Source: Spirochaetales bacterium (GTDB taxonomy: Bacteria; Spirochaetota; Spirochaetia; JABMQR01). From it: DNA of 64,000 bases. The stretch spans positions 1 through 64,000 of the forward strand of contig JAGYPA010000011.1 of assembly GCA_018399255.1 (NCBI GenBank), written 5' to 3'. Positions within the stretch are counted from its first letter, which is position 1; every line of letters starts with the position of its first letter. Both the position numbers and the translations under genes were made by a program. The notes under the pieces were generated by a model. It saw nothing but the letters and a program-made list of their open reading frames with translations. It did no database searches and had not been told where the DNA came from. Below, in pieces: positions 32,436 to 39,752 of the stretch.

Positions 32436-33930
32436 TATTCGTCCCGCCTTTTCCGGCTTTTTTCCTCTGCATGATAATCTTTTTTATCGGATCCCAGAAG
32501 AACATTACCACAACAATCATAAACATTACAAATGATATTGGCCTGCTCAGGAACGGAAGAAAACTGCCGTCAGTCTTGATCAAGCCCACCCGCAGATTCT
32601 CCTCGATCATGGGTCCCAGAATAAGCCCCAGGATCATGGGGGGCAAGGGGATATCAACTTTTTCCATGCCAAAGCCCAGCAGACCGAAAACCAGCACTAC
32701 TCCGACATCGAAGACACTGTTTCGTATCGCATACGAACCGACAATCGAAAAGAGGATGATTCCGGCATATACGACATTCCTGGGAAACTTGAATATCTGG
32801 GTATAGGCTTTTATCCCCAGATACCCGATAAACAGCAGAAAGAACTGTGAGATGATGCCGACCGAGAATATCTGATTTATCAGAAAGCGTTCGCCTTCGA
32901 AGATGAGCGGACCTGGCTTGAGACCGTACATGAGCATGGCACCGAGGACGATCGAGGTGATGGTGTCTCCAGGTATGCCGAATACCAAGGCTGGTATCCA
33001 GGTGCCGCCCAGTGCGGCGTTGTTGGCGCTAGTGGGGGCTATAACGCCTTCAACACAGCCTTTGCCAAATTTGTCTGAATTTTTTGAGGTTCGTTTTGCA
33101 GCCCCGTAGGCGACCCATGCGGCAATATCCGCTCCGGCTCCCGGAAGAGCTCCTATCAGGTTTCCCAGAATCGATGACTGAAGTATCAGGCGAAAATGCT
33201 TGATTACAAGTTTCCAGACCGCCTTGAAAGAGGTAGATATTCTGATGCCGACTGCCGATTCTGACAGGTTTTCCAGATTCTGCAGGGACCGGAAGACTTC
33301 GGATATGCCGAATAGACCGATCATTACCGGAATAAAGCTGATGCCTCCCATCAGTTCGGCATTCTTGAAGGCAAAACGCGGATAGCCGGTCGCAATATCG
33401 ATTCCGATGGTTGATACCAGCACCCCGAGCACCATCGATATAACCCCTTTTGTCTTTGAACCTTTCGATATGACGGCACTCATGGAAAGTCCCATGACCC
33501 CGAGCCAGAAATACTCGAAATGGGTAAACTTGAGGGCAAAGCCGGCCAGTACAGGGGAAATGAAGATCAGGATCAGGATCCCGATTACTCCCCCTATAGA
33601 TGAGCAGACAAGGTCCAGAGATATGGCCAGGGATCCCAGTCCCTGCTTGTTCATTTCATAGCCGTCCAGAACCGCTGCCCCGGAGGCCGGGGTTCCGGGC
33701 ACCCGCAGGAAGGTTGCGGGAATATCTCCTGCAAATATCGAGGTAAAGCTGACGCCGATAATCATGGCCAGCCCGGCTATGGGGGCCATATGATAGGTCA
33801 GCGGAACTATCAAGGCCACTGCCATGGTGGCTGTCAGGCCCGGAATACCGCCGACAAAAATACCGAGCACCATGGCAAGCAGCCAGGGAACCAGTACCGA
33901 TATGTTGAAAACGCTTAAGAATGCATCCAT
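32428..33930 (-). CDS. tctA: Tripartite tricarboxylate transporter large membrane subunit
   Basis: A 500-residue membrane protein of the TctA family with about twelve helices. Diagnostic stretches are MVLGIFVGGIPGLTATMAVA near the N-terminus, FLRVPGTPASGAAVLDGY, and in the second half LPGAGADIAAWVAYGAAKRT and GIPGDTITSIVLGAML. It forms the secondary-active transporter with TctB and the periplasmic TctC. The operon order tctC-tctB-tctA-eda points to uptake of an organic or sugar acid rather than citrate. Confidence 0.93.
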   Translation of the reverse strand: MDAFLSVFNISVLVPWLLAMVLGIFVGGIPGLTATMAVALIVPLTYHMAPIAGLAMIIGVSFTSIFAGDIPATFLRVPGTPASGAAVLDGYEMNKQGLGSLAISLDLVCSSIGGVIGILILIFISPVLAGFALKFTHFEYFWLGVMGLSMSAVISKGSKTKGVISMVLGVLVSTIGIDIATGYPRFAFKNAELMGGISFIPVMIGLFGISEVFRSLQNLENLSESAVGIRISTSFKAVWKLVIKHFRLILQSSILGNLIGALPGAGADIAAWVAYGAAKRTSKNSDKFGKGCVEGVIAPTSANNAALGGTWIPALVFGIPGDTITSIVLGAMLMYGLKPGPLIFEGERFLINQIFSVGIISQFFLLFIGYLGIKAYTQIFKFPRNVVYAGIILFSIVGSYAIRNSVFDVGVVLVFGLLGFGMEKVDIPLPPMILGLILGPMIEENLRVGLIKTDGSFLPFLSRPISFVMFMIVVVMFFWDPIKKIIMQRKKAGKGGTNNE

Positions 33931-33946
33931 AGGTGTTCCATCTCCA

Positions 33947-34432
33947 TTACATCAATATGCCCGCGGGCAGGGATATCATGAATACTTTTGCAAATATGAG
34001 GTATATGACCGCAAGAAAAATAAGGGCTGTCAAAAGGCTTTTCCACCAGACTACTTTAAGCCGCCACAGCAGGAGGAATAGAAATAGATATGATGTGACA
34101 AAAAATCCGAGCCGCTCCACAGCCGCTATGTAGAATGCGATGAGAAGAATGGTAATTATCAGGGTGACTGATGCGGGTCTGCTGAGTACTTTCAGGGCAT
34201 TTCTTACAGATCCTTCAGCATTCTCGGTTTTGCGGAGAATGCCCTGCCCGAGCTGCAGCAATCCCATAATTATCAGGATGATAGAAAGGACATTCGGGAA
34301 GAATGCCGGTCCTGAAAGCTGCATATTACTGGCTGCTCCGGCGGGAAACGATCTGGTAAGAATCAGAACGAGAATTCCCGGTGCTATGCAGAGCAGTCCG
34401 ATAACTATTTCAACATTTAAGCGTTTAAACAT
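33947..34432 (-). CDS. tctB: Tripartite tricarboxylate transporter small membrane subunit
   Basis: A 161-residue protein with four hydrophobic segments, starting MFKRLNVEIVIGLLCI. The GPAFFPNVLSIILIIMGLLQ stretch is typical of TctB. The start at 34432 has AGGGGTACCC upstream; the longer frame to 34456 would run into the intergenic hairpin. It lies between tctC and tctA. Confidence 0.85.
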   Translation of the reverse strand: MFKRLNVEIVIGLLCIAPGILVLILTRSFPAGAASNMQLSGPAFFPNVLSIILIIMGLLQLGQGILRKTENAEGSVRNALKVLSRPASVTLIITILLIAFYIAAVERLGFFVTSYLFLFLLLWRLKVVWWKSLLTALIFLAVIYLIFAKVFMISLPAGILM

Positions 34433-34453
34433 GGGTACCCCTGATATAAAAAT

Positions 34454-34484
34454 CATCCGGGAACGGTTTTTAAGCTCCCGGATG
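34454..34484 (-). terminator. Hairpin between tctC and tctB
   Basis: CATCCGGGA (34454-34462) pairs with TCCCGGATG (34476-34484). It lies after the binding-protein stop and before tctB, and probably keeps the binding-protein message more abundant than the membrane subunits. Confidence 0.55.
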
Positions 34485-34507
34485 AAAATTTCGTGTTAAT
34501 TGTAAGG

Positions 34508-35482
34508 CTAGTTTCCGTATCCGGCAAGCTCGAAAATGTCTGCAAGTCCTGCGAACTGTTCCATCATATAGCTGTCAAATTCAGCGCCTATCCTGATTTC
34601 TATGCCGAATCCATTGCTGTTCATGAAGTCTATGTACTCCTTGCTCTCGACAACTTTCTTCATGGCATCCTGGAGCACTTTGAGCACATCATCGGGAGTG
34701 TCGTCGGGAACGGCAAATCCTCTCCAGGTTCCGTAGGACCAGTCGATTCCCTGTTCTTTCAGGGTTGGTATGTCGGCAAACTGCGGGTTGCGCTCATCGG
34801 CCATAACGGCGAGGGTCTTCAGCTTTCCTGCTTCAACTTGCGGGGCTACTTCGGGATAGCTGCAGGTAATGACGTCGACGTGGTTTCCGAGGAGTTCGGT
34901 AATCGCAGGTGCGGCTCCCTGGCTGGGTACATATTTTACCCGGTTCGGGTCGATGCCGTACTTGTCAAGCATCGCTATTCTGGCGAGATCCCATACGGTG
35001 CCGATTCCGCTTCCTGAGAAGACGAAGGTGCCGGCAGGTTCTTTTTTGACAGCTTCCAGCAGTTCCTTTACGGTATTGTAGGGGGAATCCGCCGAAACGG
35101 TTACCGCGGCGGCATCCTGATTGAACTGCAGCACGGATTTGAAATCAGCCGGGGTGATATCGGAATATCCGAGATATTTGAGTGTGTTTACCTCAAATGT
35201 CAGGTTTCCAAGGGTATAGCCGTCCGGGGCTGCTGTCGCTGCCGCATTGTGGCCGACTGCACCGGCTCCTCCGGTTTTGTTGACTACCTGCACAGGCTGT
35301 CCCAGTTCGGCTGAGAGCAGATCCGCAATAAATCTGGCTGTCCGGTCGGTTCCGCCGCCTGCTGACCAGGGGCAGACAATAGTGACTGGCTTATTGGGGA
35401 ACGTGACTTCTTTTTGCCCTTCAGCAAACAATCCGCCAAATACCAGCATAAGCAGGCATATCAATAGAATAATTCTTTTCAT
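34508..35482 (-). CDS. tctC: Tripartite tricarboxylate transporter binding protein
   Basis: A 324-residue Bug-family binding protein. The signal peptide ends GLFAEGQKE, a spirochaete-style processing region without Cys. The mature protein has KPVTIVCPWSAGGGTDRTAR, the signature of TctC/BugT proteins, and GGAGAVGHNAAATAAPDGY. The start at 35482 follows GGAGGA. It captures a carboxylate ligand, here probably a sugar acid, for TctAB. A strong promoter and an operator-like site lie just upstream. Confidence 0.92.
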   Translation of the reverse strand: MKRIILLICLLMLVFGGLFAEGQKEVTFPNKPVTIVCPWSAGGGTDRTARFIADLLSAELGQPVQVVNKTGGAGAVGHNAAATAAPDGYTLGNLTFEVNTLKYLGYSDITPADFKSVLQFNQDAAAVTVSADSPYNTVKELLEAVKKEPAGTFVFSGSGIGTVWDLARIAMLDKYGIDPNRVKYVPSQGAAPAITELLGNHVDVITCSYPEVAPQVEAGKLKTLAVMADERNPQFADIPTLKEQGIDWSYGTWRGFAVPDDTPDDVLKVLQDAMKKVVESKEYIDFMNSNGFGIEIRIGAEFDSYMMEQFAGLADIFELAGYGN

Positions 35483-35510
35483 AACCATTTCCTCCGTTTT
35501 GATATAAATA

Positions 35511-35555
35511 ATTTTAAACCTTCCCCGATCTGCTGTCAAGGAAATTTTTTCTTTT
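35511..35555 (-). promoter_or_regulatory. tctC promoter with RpiR-type operator
   Basis: On the minus strand TTGACA (35534-35539) and TAAAAT (35511-35516) are 17 bp apart, a near-ideal sigma-70 promoter. GAAATTTTTTCTTTT at 35541-35555 abuts the -35. The same word occurs at 35639-35653 upstream, and next to the -35 of the kinase and rpiR promoters. Confidence 0.75.
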
Positions 35556-35638
35556 CACTTTTATGCATTTACTTTTACTATAATGTTTTAAAATCCTCCC
35601 TTACTCTATTCTCATCTTAAGAAAGTTGGTTTTTGAAA

Positions 35639-35653
35639 GAAATTTTTTCTTTT
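35639..35653. promoter_or_regulatory. Second GAAATTTTTTCTTT site
   Basis: GAAATTTTTTCTTTT identical to the site at 35541, 98 bp upstream of it. The spacing would allow two regulator dimers to bind or loop. Confidence 0.5.
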
Positions 35654-35680
35654 ACAAAACTTCCGCCAGGCAGTTCTGGC

Positions 35681-35765
35681 GCTTCCTGCTTCCTGCTCTG
35701 CTGTCTCAGGCTTCCTGCTCTGCCCTCTCAGGCTTCCTGCTCTGCTGTCTCAGGCTTCCTGCTCA
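35681..35765. repeat. 22-bp minisatellite spanning a stop codon
   Basis: About 3.5 copies of GGCTTCCTGCTCTGCTGTCT plus CA. On the minus strand the first copy encodes the final EQEA and stop of the FAH-family gene (stop at 35750-35752) and later copies follow as untranslated tail. Confidence 0.88.
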
Positions 35766-36520
35766 ACCGGATTTCTCAGCCGCTCGGATATCCCCTCAAT
35801 CTCAACCTCAACTACATCTCCTTCGTGCATCGCCAGTACGTTGGACGGCGTTCCAGTCGATATCACATCTCCGGGAAACAGGGTGCGTCCCTTTGAAAAG
35901 TACGAAACTATATAGGCGCAGCTGAATATAAAATCCCGGGTATGCCCTTCCTGCACCTGTTCACCATTCAGATACGTACGTATCACCGTATTCTCAGGAT
36001 CCACATCGGTATCAATAACTGGTCCAAAAGAGGTAAAGGTGTCGAAGCTTTTACTGTAGGTCACCTGAGTGGGTGTATAGCTCATTTCCCGCTCAGTTAC
36101 ATCATTCAGAGGAGTGACGCCGAAAATGGCATCCCGGGCTTCTTCAATTGATATGTTTTTAACTTTCTTCTTTATGATGACTGCCATCTCACCCTCGTAG
36201 TCAACTCTGGTTGATACCGCCGGCAGCACGATGGCTTCACCAGGGTGCACCACTCCGGATACCGGCTTTAGAAAGTTTGCGGGTTCCGCGGGGGTCGCAA
36301 GTCCGAGCTCCGCTACATGGTCGGCGAAATTCAGCCCGACACAATAAAGATTGACCGGCTCGCAGGGATAGAGAAACTTGATATCGGCAGTATTGAACTG
36401 CTCATCGGTGATGACATACTCATCATACATGGATCCTTCAATCCGGCTGACAACCTCCGGGCTTTTCAGCATACCATAGCTTATTCGCCCGCCTGTTTCC
36501 TGAAACCGTACAAATTTCAT
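35750..36520 (-). CDS. Fumarylacetoacetate hydrolase-family protein
   Basis: A 256-residue FAH-family enzyme. Key stretches are LYCVGLNFADHVAELG, VVHPGEAIVLP, VDYEGEMAVIIKKK (metal-binding Glu) and GVTPLNDVTEREMS. The C-terminal half has FTSFGPVIDTDVDP, LFPGDVISTGTPSNV and GDVVEVEIEGIS. Members act as hydrolases, decarboxylases, hydratases or isomerases on 2-keto acids; here it probably processes a 2,4-diketo or 2-keto-3-deoxy intermediate of sugar-acid breakdown. The last codons are part of a 22-bp minisatellite. It follows the DHDPS-family gene by 48 bp. Confidence 0.88.
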   Translation of the reverse strand: MKFVRFQETGGRISYGMLKSPEVVSRIEGSMYDEYVITDEQFNTADIKFLYPCEPVNLYCVGLNFADHVAELGLATPAEPANFLKPVSGVVHPGEAIVLPAVSTRVDYEGEMAVIIKKKVKNISIEEARDAIFGVTPLNDVTEREMSYTPTQVTYSKSFDTFTSFGPVIDTDVDPENTVIRTYLNGEQVQEGHTRDFIFSCAYIVSYFSKGRTLFPGDVISTGTPSNVLAMHEGDVVEVEIEGISERLRNPVEQEA

Positions 36521-36568
36521 GATTTAACTCCTATCGATTATCTCAGGTCCTCGTTCCAGGTCCTCGTT

Positions 36569-37450
36569 CTAGATGATTCCAAGCTCCTTGAGCCTGCCCT
36601 TTATAGCCTCTTTTTCTGCAGCAGAGGCCGGGACAAACGGTCGCCGCGGATAGGCGGTGATTATTCCCCGTATTTCCAGCATGGCGTACACGGCAAGCTG
36701 TGTAGATCGGGCCAGATACATGATTTCACGCATCGTATTTATCTCGAACTGCGTCTCCCTGCAGGCTTCCATATGACCGGCCATGCCTTCTACATACATT
36801 TTCCGGTTTACCTCTGGAAATGCATTGGCCAGTCCGGGAATAAAGGCTTCGCAGCCCAGCACGCAGGCTGAAACGAACATGGATTCCGTTCCCAAAACAA
36901 CGTCAAATTCATCATCTTTCAGCAGGCGCTGATAGGAAGCATGGGTGAGAATATCAAAGGTCGCATCCTTTACTCCAGCCAGCCCGATTGCCTTGAGTTT
37001 TTTTATGGTACCGAGAGATATCTGATACCCCTGAAAACCCGGGTTATTATAGAGGTAGACGGGGATGGAGACCGCATCGATAAGCGCACCGTAAAAATCG
37101 ATCAGGTCATCTTCGTTGTGATTAAAGTAATAGGGTCCGACAGCGGCTACTGCCGCGGCTCCAGTCGCCTGGGCATGGACGGCAAGATCTACCGAGTCCC
37201 GGTTATTGGTGGTTCCCACCATGGGTATGACGGGAACTTTCCCGGCTGCGTGCTTTACTGATAACTCCACTACCCGCTTGCGTTCTTCCTGGTTCATCAT
37301 GGGTCCGGATCCATACGAGCCGGTGACAAACAGGCCGTCTACTTCATCGCTGAGAAACTCCACAAGAATGCCAAGGCTTACTTCGTCAAGATCACCGTTT
37401 TCCTTAAACGGCGTCAGCATTGGCGGGACAACTCCTTTCATCTTCATCAT
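36569..37450 (-). CDS. DHDPS/NAL-superfamily aldolase or dehydratase
   Basis: A 293-residue (beta/alpha)8 lyase. The N-terminus GVVPPMLTPFKENGDLD, the substrate-binding VTGSYGSGPMM (in place of the usual GTTGE), the Tyr in VYLYNNPGFQG and the Schiff-base Lys in IGLAGVKDATFD are visible. The superfamily includes dihydrodipicolinate synthase, N-acetylneuraminate lyase, 2-keto-3-deoxygluconate aldolase and KDG dehydratase. With a DgoK-type kinase and KDPG aldolase nearby, a 2-keto-3-deoxy sugar acid substrate is most likely. GAGGTGAATT precedes the ATG. Ten bases separate it from the kinase stop. Confidence 0.88.
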   Translation of the reverse strand: MMKMKGVVPPMLTPFKENGDLDEVSLGILVEFLSDEVDGLFVTGSYGSGPMMNQEERKRVVELSVKHAAGKVPVIPMVGTTNNRDSVDLAVHAQATGAAAVAAVGPYYFNHNEDDLIDFYGALIDAVSIPVYLYNNPGFQGYQISLGTIKKLKAIGLAGVKDATFDILTHASYQRLLKDDEFDVVLGTESMFVSACVLGCEAFIPGLANAFPEVNRKMYVEGMAGHMEACRETQFEINTMREIMYLARSTQLAVYAMLEIRGIITAYPRRPFVPASAAEKEAIKGRLKELGII

Positions 37451-37459
37451 AATTCACCT

Positions 37460-38518
37460 CTATCTTTTCTTGTAATGTTTATCTGGGATGCGGGCAAGTC
37501 GGGCCAGATAAAGAGATCCGTGAATATTGAGTTCATCAATCTCCTTCTCTCCCGTAATGCTTCGTATCTCTCCGCCCCATGACATATGCTTTTGCAGCAG
37601 GTGCTCATACATGCTGCATCGTACTTTCTTGCCTACCAGAATCATGGGGGTATCTACCGGATATCCAAGCGTGTGAAACTGACGCACAGCCAGGAGATCT
37701 TCTGCTGCAAGCGCCGCCTCAAGAAACAGGCGGCGTTCGTACCATTGCGTATCCATCAGCACATCAAAAAAACGGCTCATCATCAGGGTTCTCAGCAGCC
37801 CGGCCGCCTTCACCTGTTCGAAGGCATTGTCTACAATCCGGGTATCGAAGAATTCGGTATCTCCGCTGCCTGCCGGCCCGCGTATCGATTTTCCAATGGA
37901 GGTCTCTTTCTTGACAGCTTCGTACACCTGTCCCGAAAGGGTTGTCACGCTGCCGAGAATCCGCCCCCCACTGTCTACCGGGATAAATTTCGTGTGGGAC
38001 GACAGGACCACAGCGGTAAATCCGTTATTCAAGGAACCATCATTTGAGGATCTTTTGCTTACAAGTCCAGCCACCTGGGCCTCTTCGCCGCGCATAAAGT
38101 CCAGAATGCCTACCTGTTCCGGCTCTGCCTTCGGGGGTATCGGATTCCTCACTCCGGGAATGAAATGAATAGGAATATCGACCGGAAATATGGCAAGGTC
38201 ATGTATTCTCTTGATGTTTTTGGCTATATCCTGCATGCCTGCCGGAGCGGGAAGATGGGGTATTTCCAGCAGTCCGATTTCAGAGGTTATCATTCCGGCG
38301 GCTAAAGCAAAATCGATCTCTTCCAGCGCAATTGAGGCAGAGGTCAGGGCATCAGCAAAAGCTTCCTTCAGCCCTTCTTTCAGCAAATCCCGACTGCCGG
38401 AGATGGTGGTATCCCGCACACCTACCGGCCGTACACCTTTCCCCAGTATCTGTCCGTCCTCATCAATGATATACACCCGCGAGTTTGTTGTTCCGCAGTC
38501 AACAGAAGCAATCTTCAT
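37460..38518 (-). CDS. 2-keto-3-deoxy-galactonokinase-family kinase
   Basis: A 352-residue kinase of the DgoK family (ASKHA fold). Visible motifs are the first phosphate loop VDCGTTNSRVYIIDEDGQ, GMITSEIGLLEIPHLPAP, IPGVRNP, DFMRGEEAQVAGL and the VVLSSHTKFIPVD block. The C-terminal segment PMILVGKKVRCSMYEHLL corresponds to the adenosine-binding end. It phosphorylates a 2-keto-3-deoxy sugar acid with ATP; the exact sugar is not determinable. It is the first gene of the catabolic operon, next to a promoter with the shared operator. Confidence 0.85.
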   Translation of the reverse strand: MKIASVDCGTTNSRVYIIDEDGQILGKGVRPVGVRDTTISGSRDLLKEGLKEAFADALTSASIALEEIDFALAAGMITSEIGLLEIPHLPAPAGMQDIAKNIKRIHDLAIFPVDIPIHFIPGVRNPIPPKAEPEQVGILDFMRGEEAQVAGLVSKRSSNDGSLNNGFTAVVLSSHTKFIPVDSGGRILGSVTTLSGQVYEAVKKETSIGKSIRGPAGSGDTEFFDTRIVDNAFEQVKAAGLLRTLMMSRFFDVLMDTQWYERRLFLEAALAAEDLLAVRQFHTLGYPVDTPMILVGKKVRCSMYEHLLQKHMSWGGEIRSITGEKEIDELNIHGSLYLARLARIPDKHYKKR

Positions 38519-38608
38519 AGATAAATCCGCCTGTCTGTATCAGGGGAGTTTTCCGGTTTTTTCCGTTGGAGCTCGGCCTGATTAGCAATAATTTCTTTTT
38601 GTTAATCC

Positions 38609-38661
38609 ATAATACCACAACTCATATTAATTGCAAGCAGTAAATAGAAATTTTTTCTTTC
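38609..38661 (-). promoter_or_regulatory. Kinase-operon promoter with RpiR-type operator
   Basis: Minus strand TTGCAA (38631-38636) and TATTAT (38609-38614), spacing 16. GAAATTTTTTCTTTC at 38647-38661 lies ten bases upstream of the -35. Confidence 0.65.
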
Positions 38662-38800
38662 TTGTCAAATAAGCTGACTGTACTATTTATTTATATGTAT
38701 TATATTATTTTACTTAACCACATAATTATCTCATCACCATTCACATCCGCACCAACTCCTTGCTCGTACGGAATTTTTCATCATTATAGTAATAATTTTG

Positions 38801-38845
38801 GAAATAATTTTTTTCTTTTACTTTCCAGTACAAACCGAGTATGAT
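38801..38845 (+). promoter_or_regulatory. rpiR promoter with operator-like site
   Basis: TTTACT (38817-38822) and TATGAT (38840-38845) with a 17-bp spacer. GAAATAATTTTTTTCTTTTA at 38801-38820 overlaps the -35. The predicted transcript starts near 38852, which excludes the ATG at 38841 as the translation start. Confidence 0.65.
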
Positions 38846-38870
38846 ATACATGAGTAAAAGGGGTGGCTCT

Positions 38871-39725
38871 ATGTACAGCAACAAACCGGTATTATCTATG
38901 ATCAATGCGAAAATTGATGAGATGACTGCAAAGCAGGTAAAGATAGCCAGATACGTGCAAAAGAATCCAAATCAGGTGATTCAGCTGTCCATTTCAGATC
39001 TGGCTGCGGTGACGGGAAATAAAAGCGAATCGGCTATTGTACGGTTTTACCGGGTTCTCGGATTTTCCGGATACCATGAGTTCAAAGTATCGCTGGCAAC
39101 CGAAATAGCCGGAAAATCTTACTACCACACCTATTCGGAACTTACCGCAACTGACAGCACCCATGATATTAAAGAGAAGATTTTTAACGGCCTGATAAAA
39201 ACTCTCCATGAAAACTTTTCGCTCATTGACGAAGAGACGCTGGATAAGGCAGTGCAGATGATTCTGCAGGCAAAAAGGGTTATTTTCCTGGGCTATGGAC
39301 AATCGGGAACCCTGTGTTCAAATGCAGCCTTCAAGTTTATGCGGCTGGGGCTAAACAGTCTTCACAACTCTGACAGTCACTATAATTCGGTACTGCTGTC
39401 GGAACCGAAGGAAGGGGATGTGCTTTTCTGCATCTCATTTTCCGGCCTCACAAAAGATGTTGTCGTTCCGGTGAAGGAGTGCAAACCTACGGCCAAGATT
39501 ATCGCCCTTACGAGTTCTCCAAAGTCACCCTTGGGACAAATTGCGGATGTCTGCTTCTCCACCCACACTGAGGAGCTGAATTATCGAACGGATGTCATGA
39601 TGGCCCGACACGTCCAATGCTTGATTATTGATATGCTCTACATCCTCGCCGCCATCAGAATGGGTGAAGGAGTGCAGGATCATCTCGCCCAGACCCGTCA
39701 GGCTTTGTCGTATTTGAAGTTTTAG
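38871..39725 (+). CDS. RpiR-family regulator of the sugar-acid regulon
   Basis: A 284-residue regulator. The N-terminal helix-turn-helix has LSISDLAAVTGNKSESAIVR and FYRVLGFSGYHEFKVSLA. The SIS domain begins about residue 120 with KRVIFLGYGQSGTLCSNAAF and includes LFCISFSGLTKDVVVP. The start at 38871 has AAAAGGGGTGG upstream and fits the predicted transcript. It is divergent from the kinase-lyase-FAH-TctCBA-Eda block and shares the same operator-like motif with it, so it most likely represses that block and itself and responds to a phosphorylated sugar acid. Confidence 0.9.
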   Translation: MYSNKPVLSMINAKIDEMTAKQVKIARYVQKNPNQVIQLSISDLAAVTGNKSESAIVRFYRVLGFSGYHEFKVSLATEIAGKSYYHTYSELTATDSTHDIKEKIFNGLIKTLHENFSLIDEETLDKAVQMILQAKRVIFLGYGQSGTLCSNAAFKFMRLGLNSLHNSDSHYNSVLLSEPKEGDVLFCISFSGLTKDVVVPVKECKPTAKIIALTSSPKSPLGQIADVCFSTHTEELNYRTDVMMARHVQCLIIDMLYILAAIRMGEGVQDHLAQTRQALSYLKF

Positions 39726-39752
39726 GTCTTCTGGAGGCCCTCCAGAAGACCT
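39724..39752. terminator. Perfect 13-bp hairpin between convergent genes
   Basis: AGGTCTTCTGGAG and CTCCAGAAGACCT pair perfectly around GCC. It overlaps the stop of rpiR and the stop of the hybrid kinase gene, which end tail to tail. There is no long U-tract, but the position and symmetry fit a bidirectional transcript end. Confidence 0.75.
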
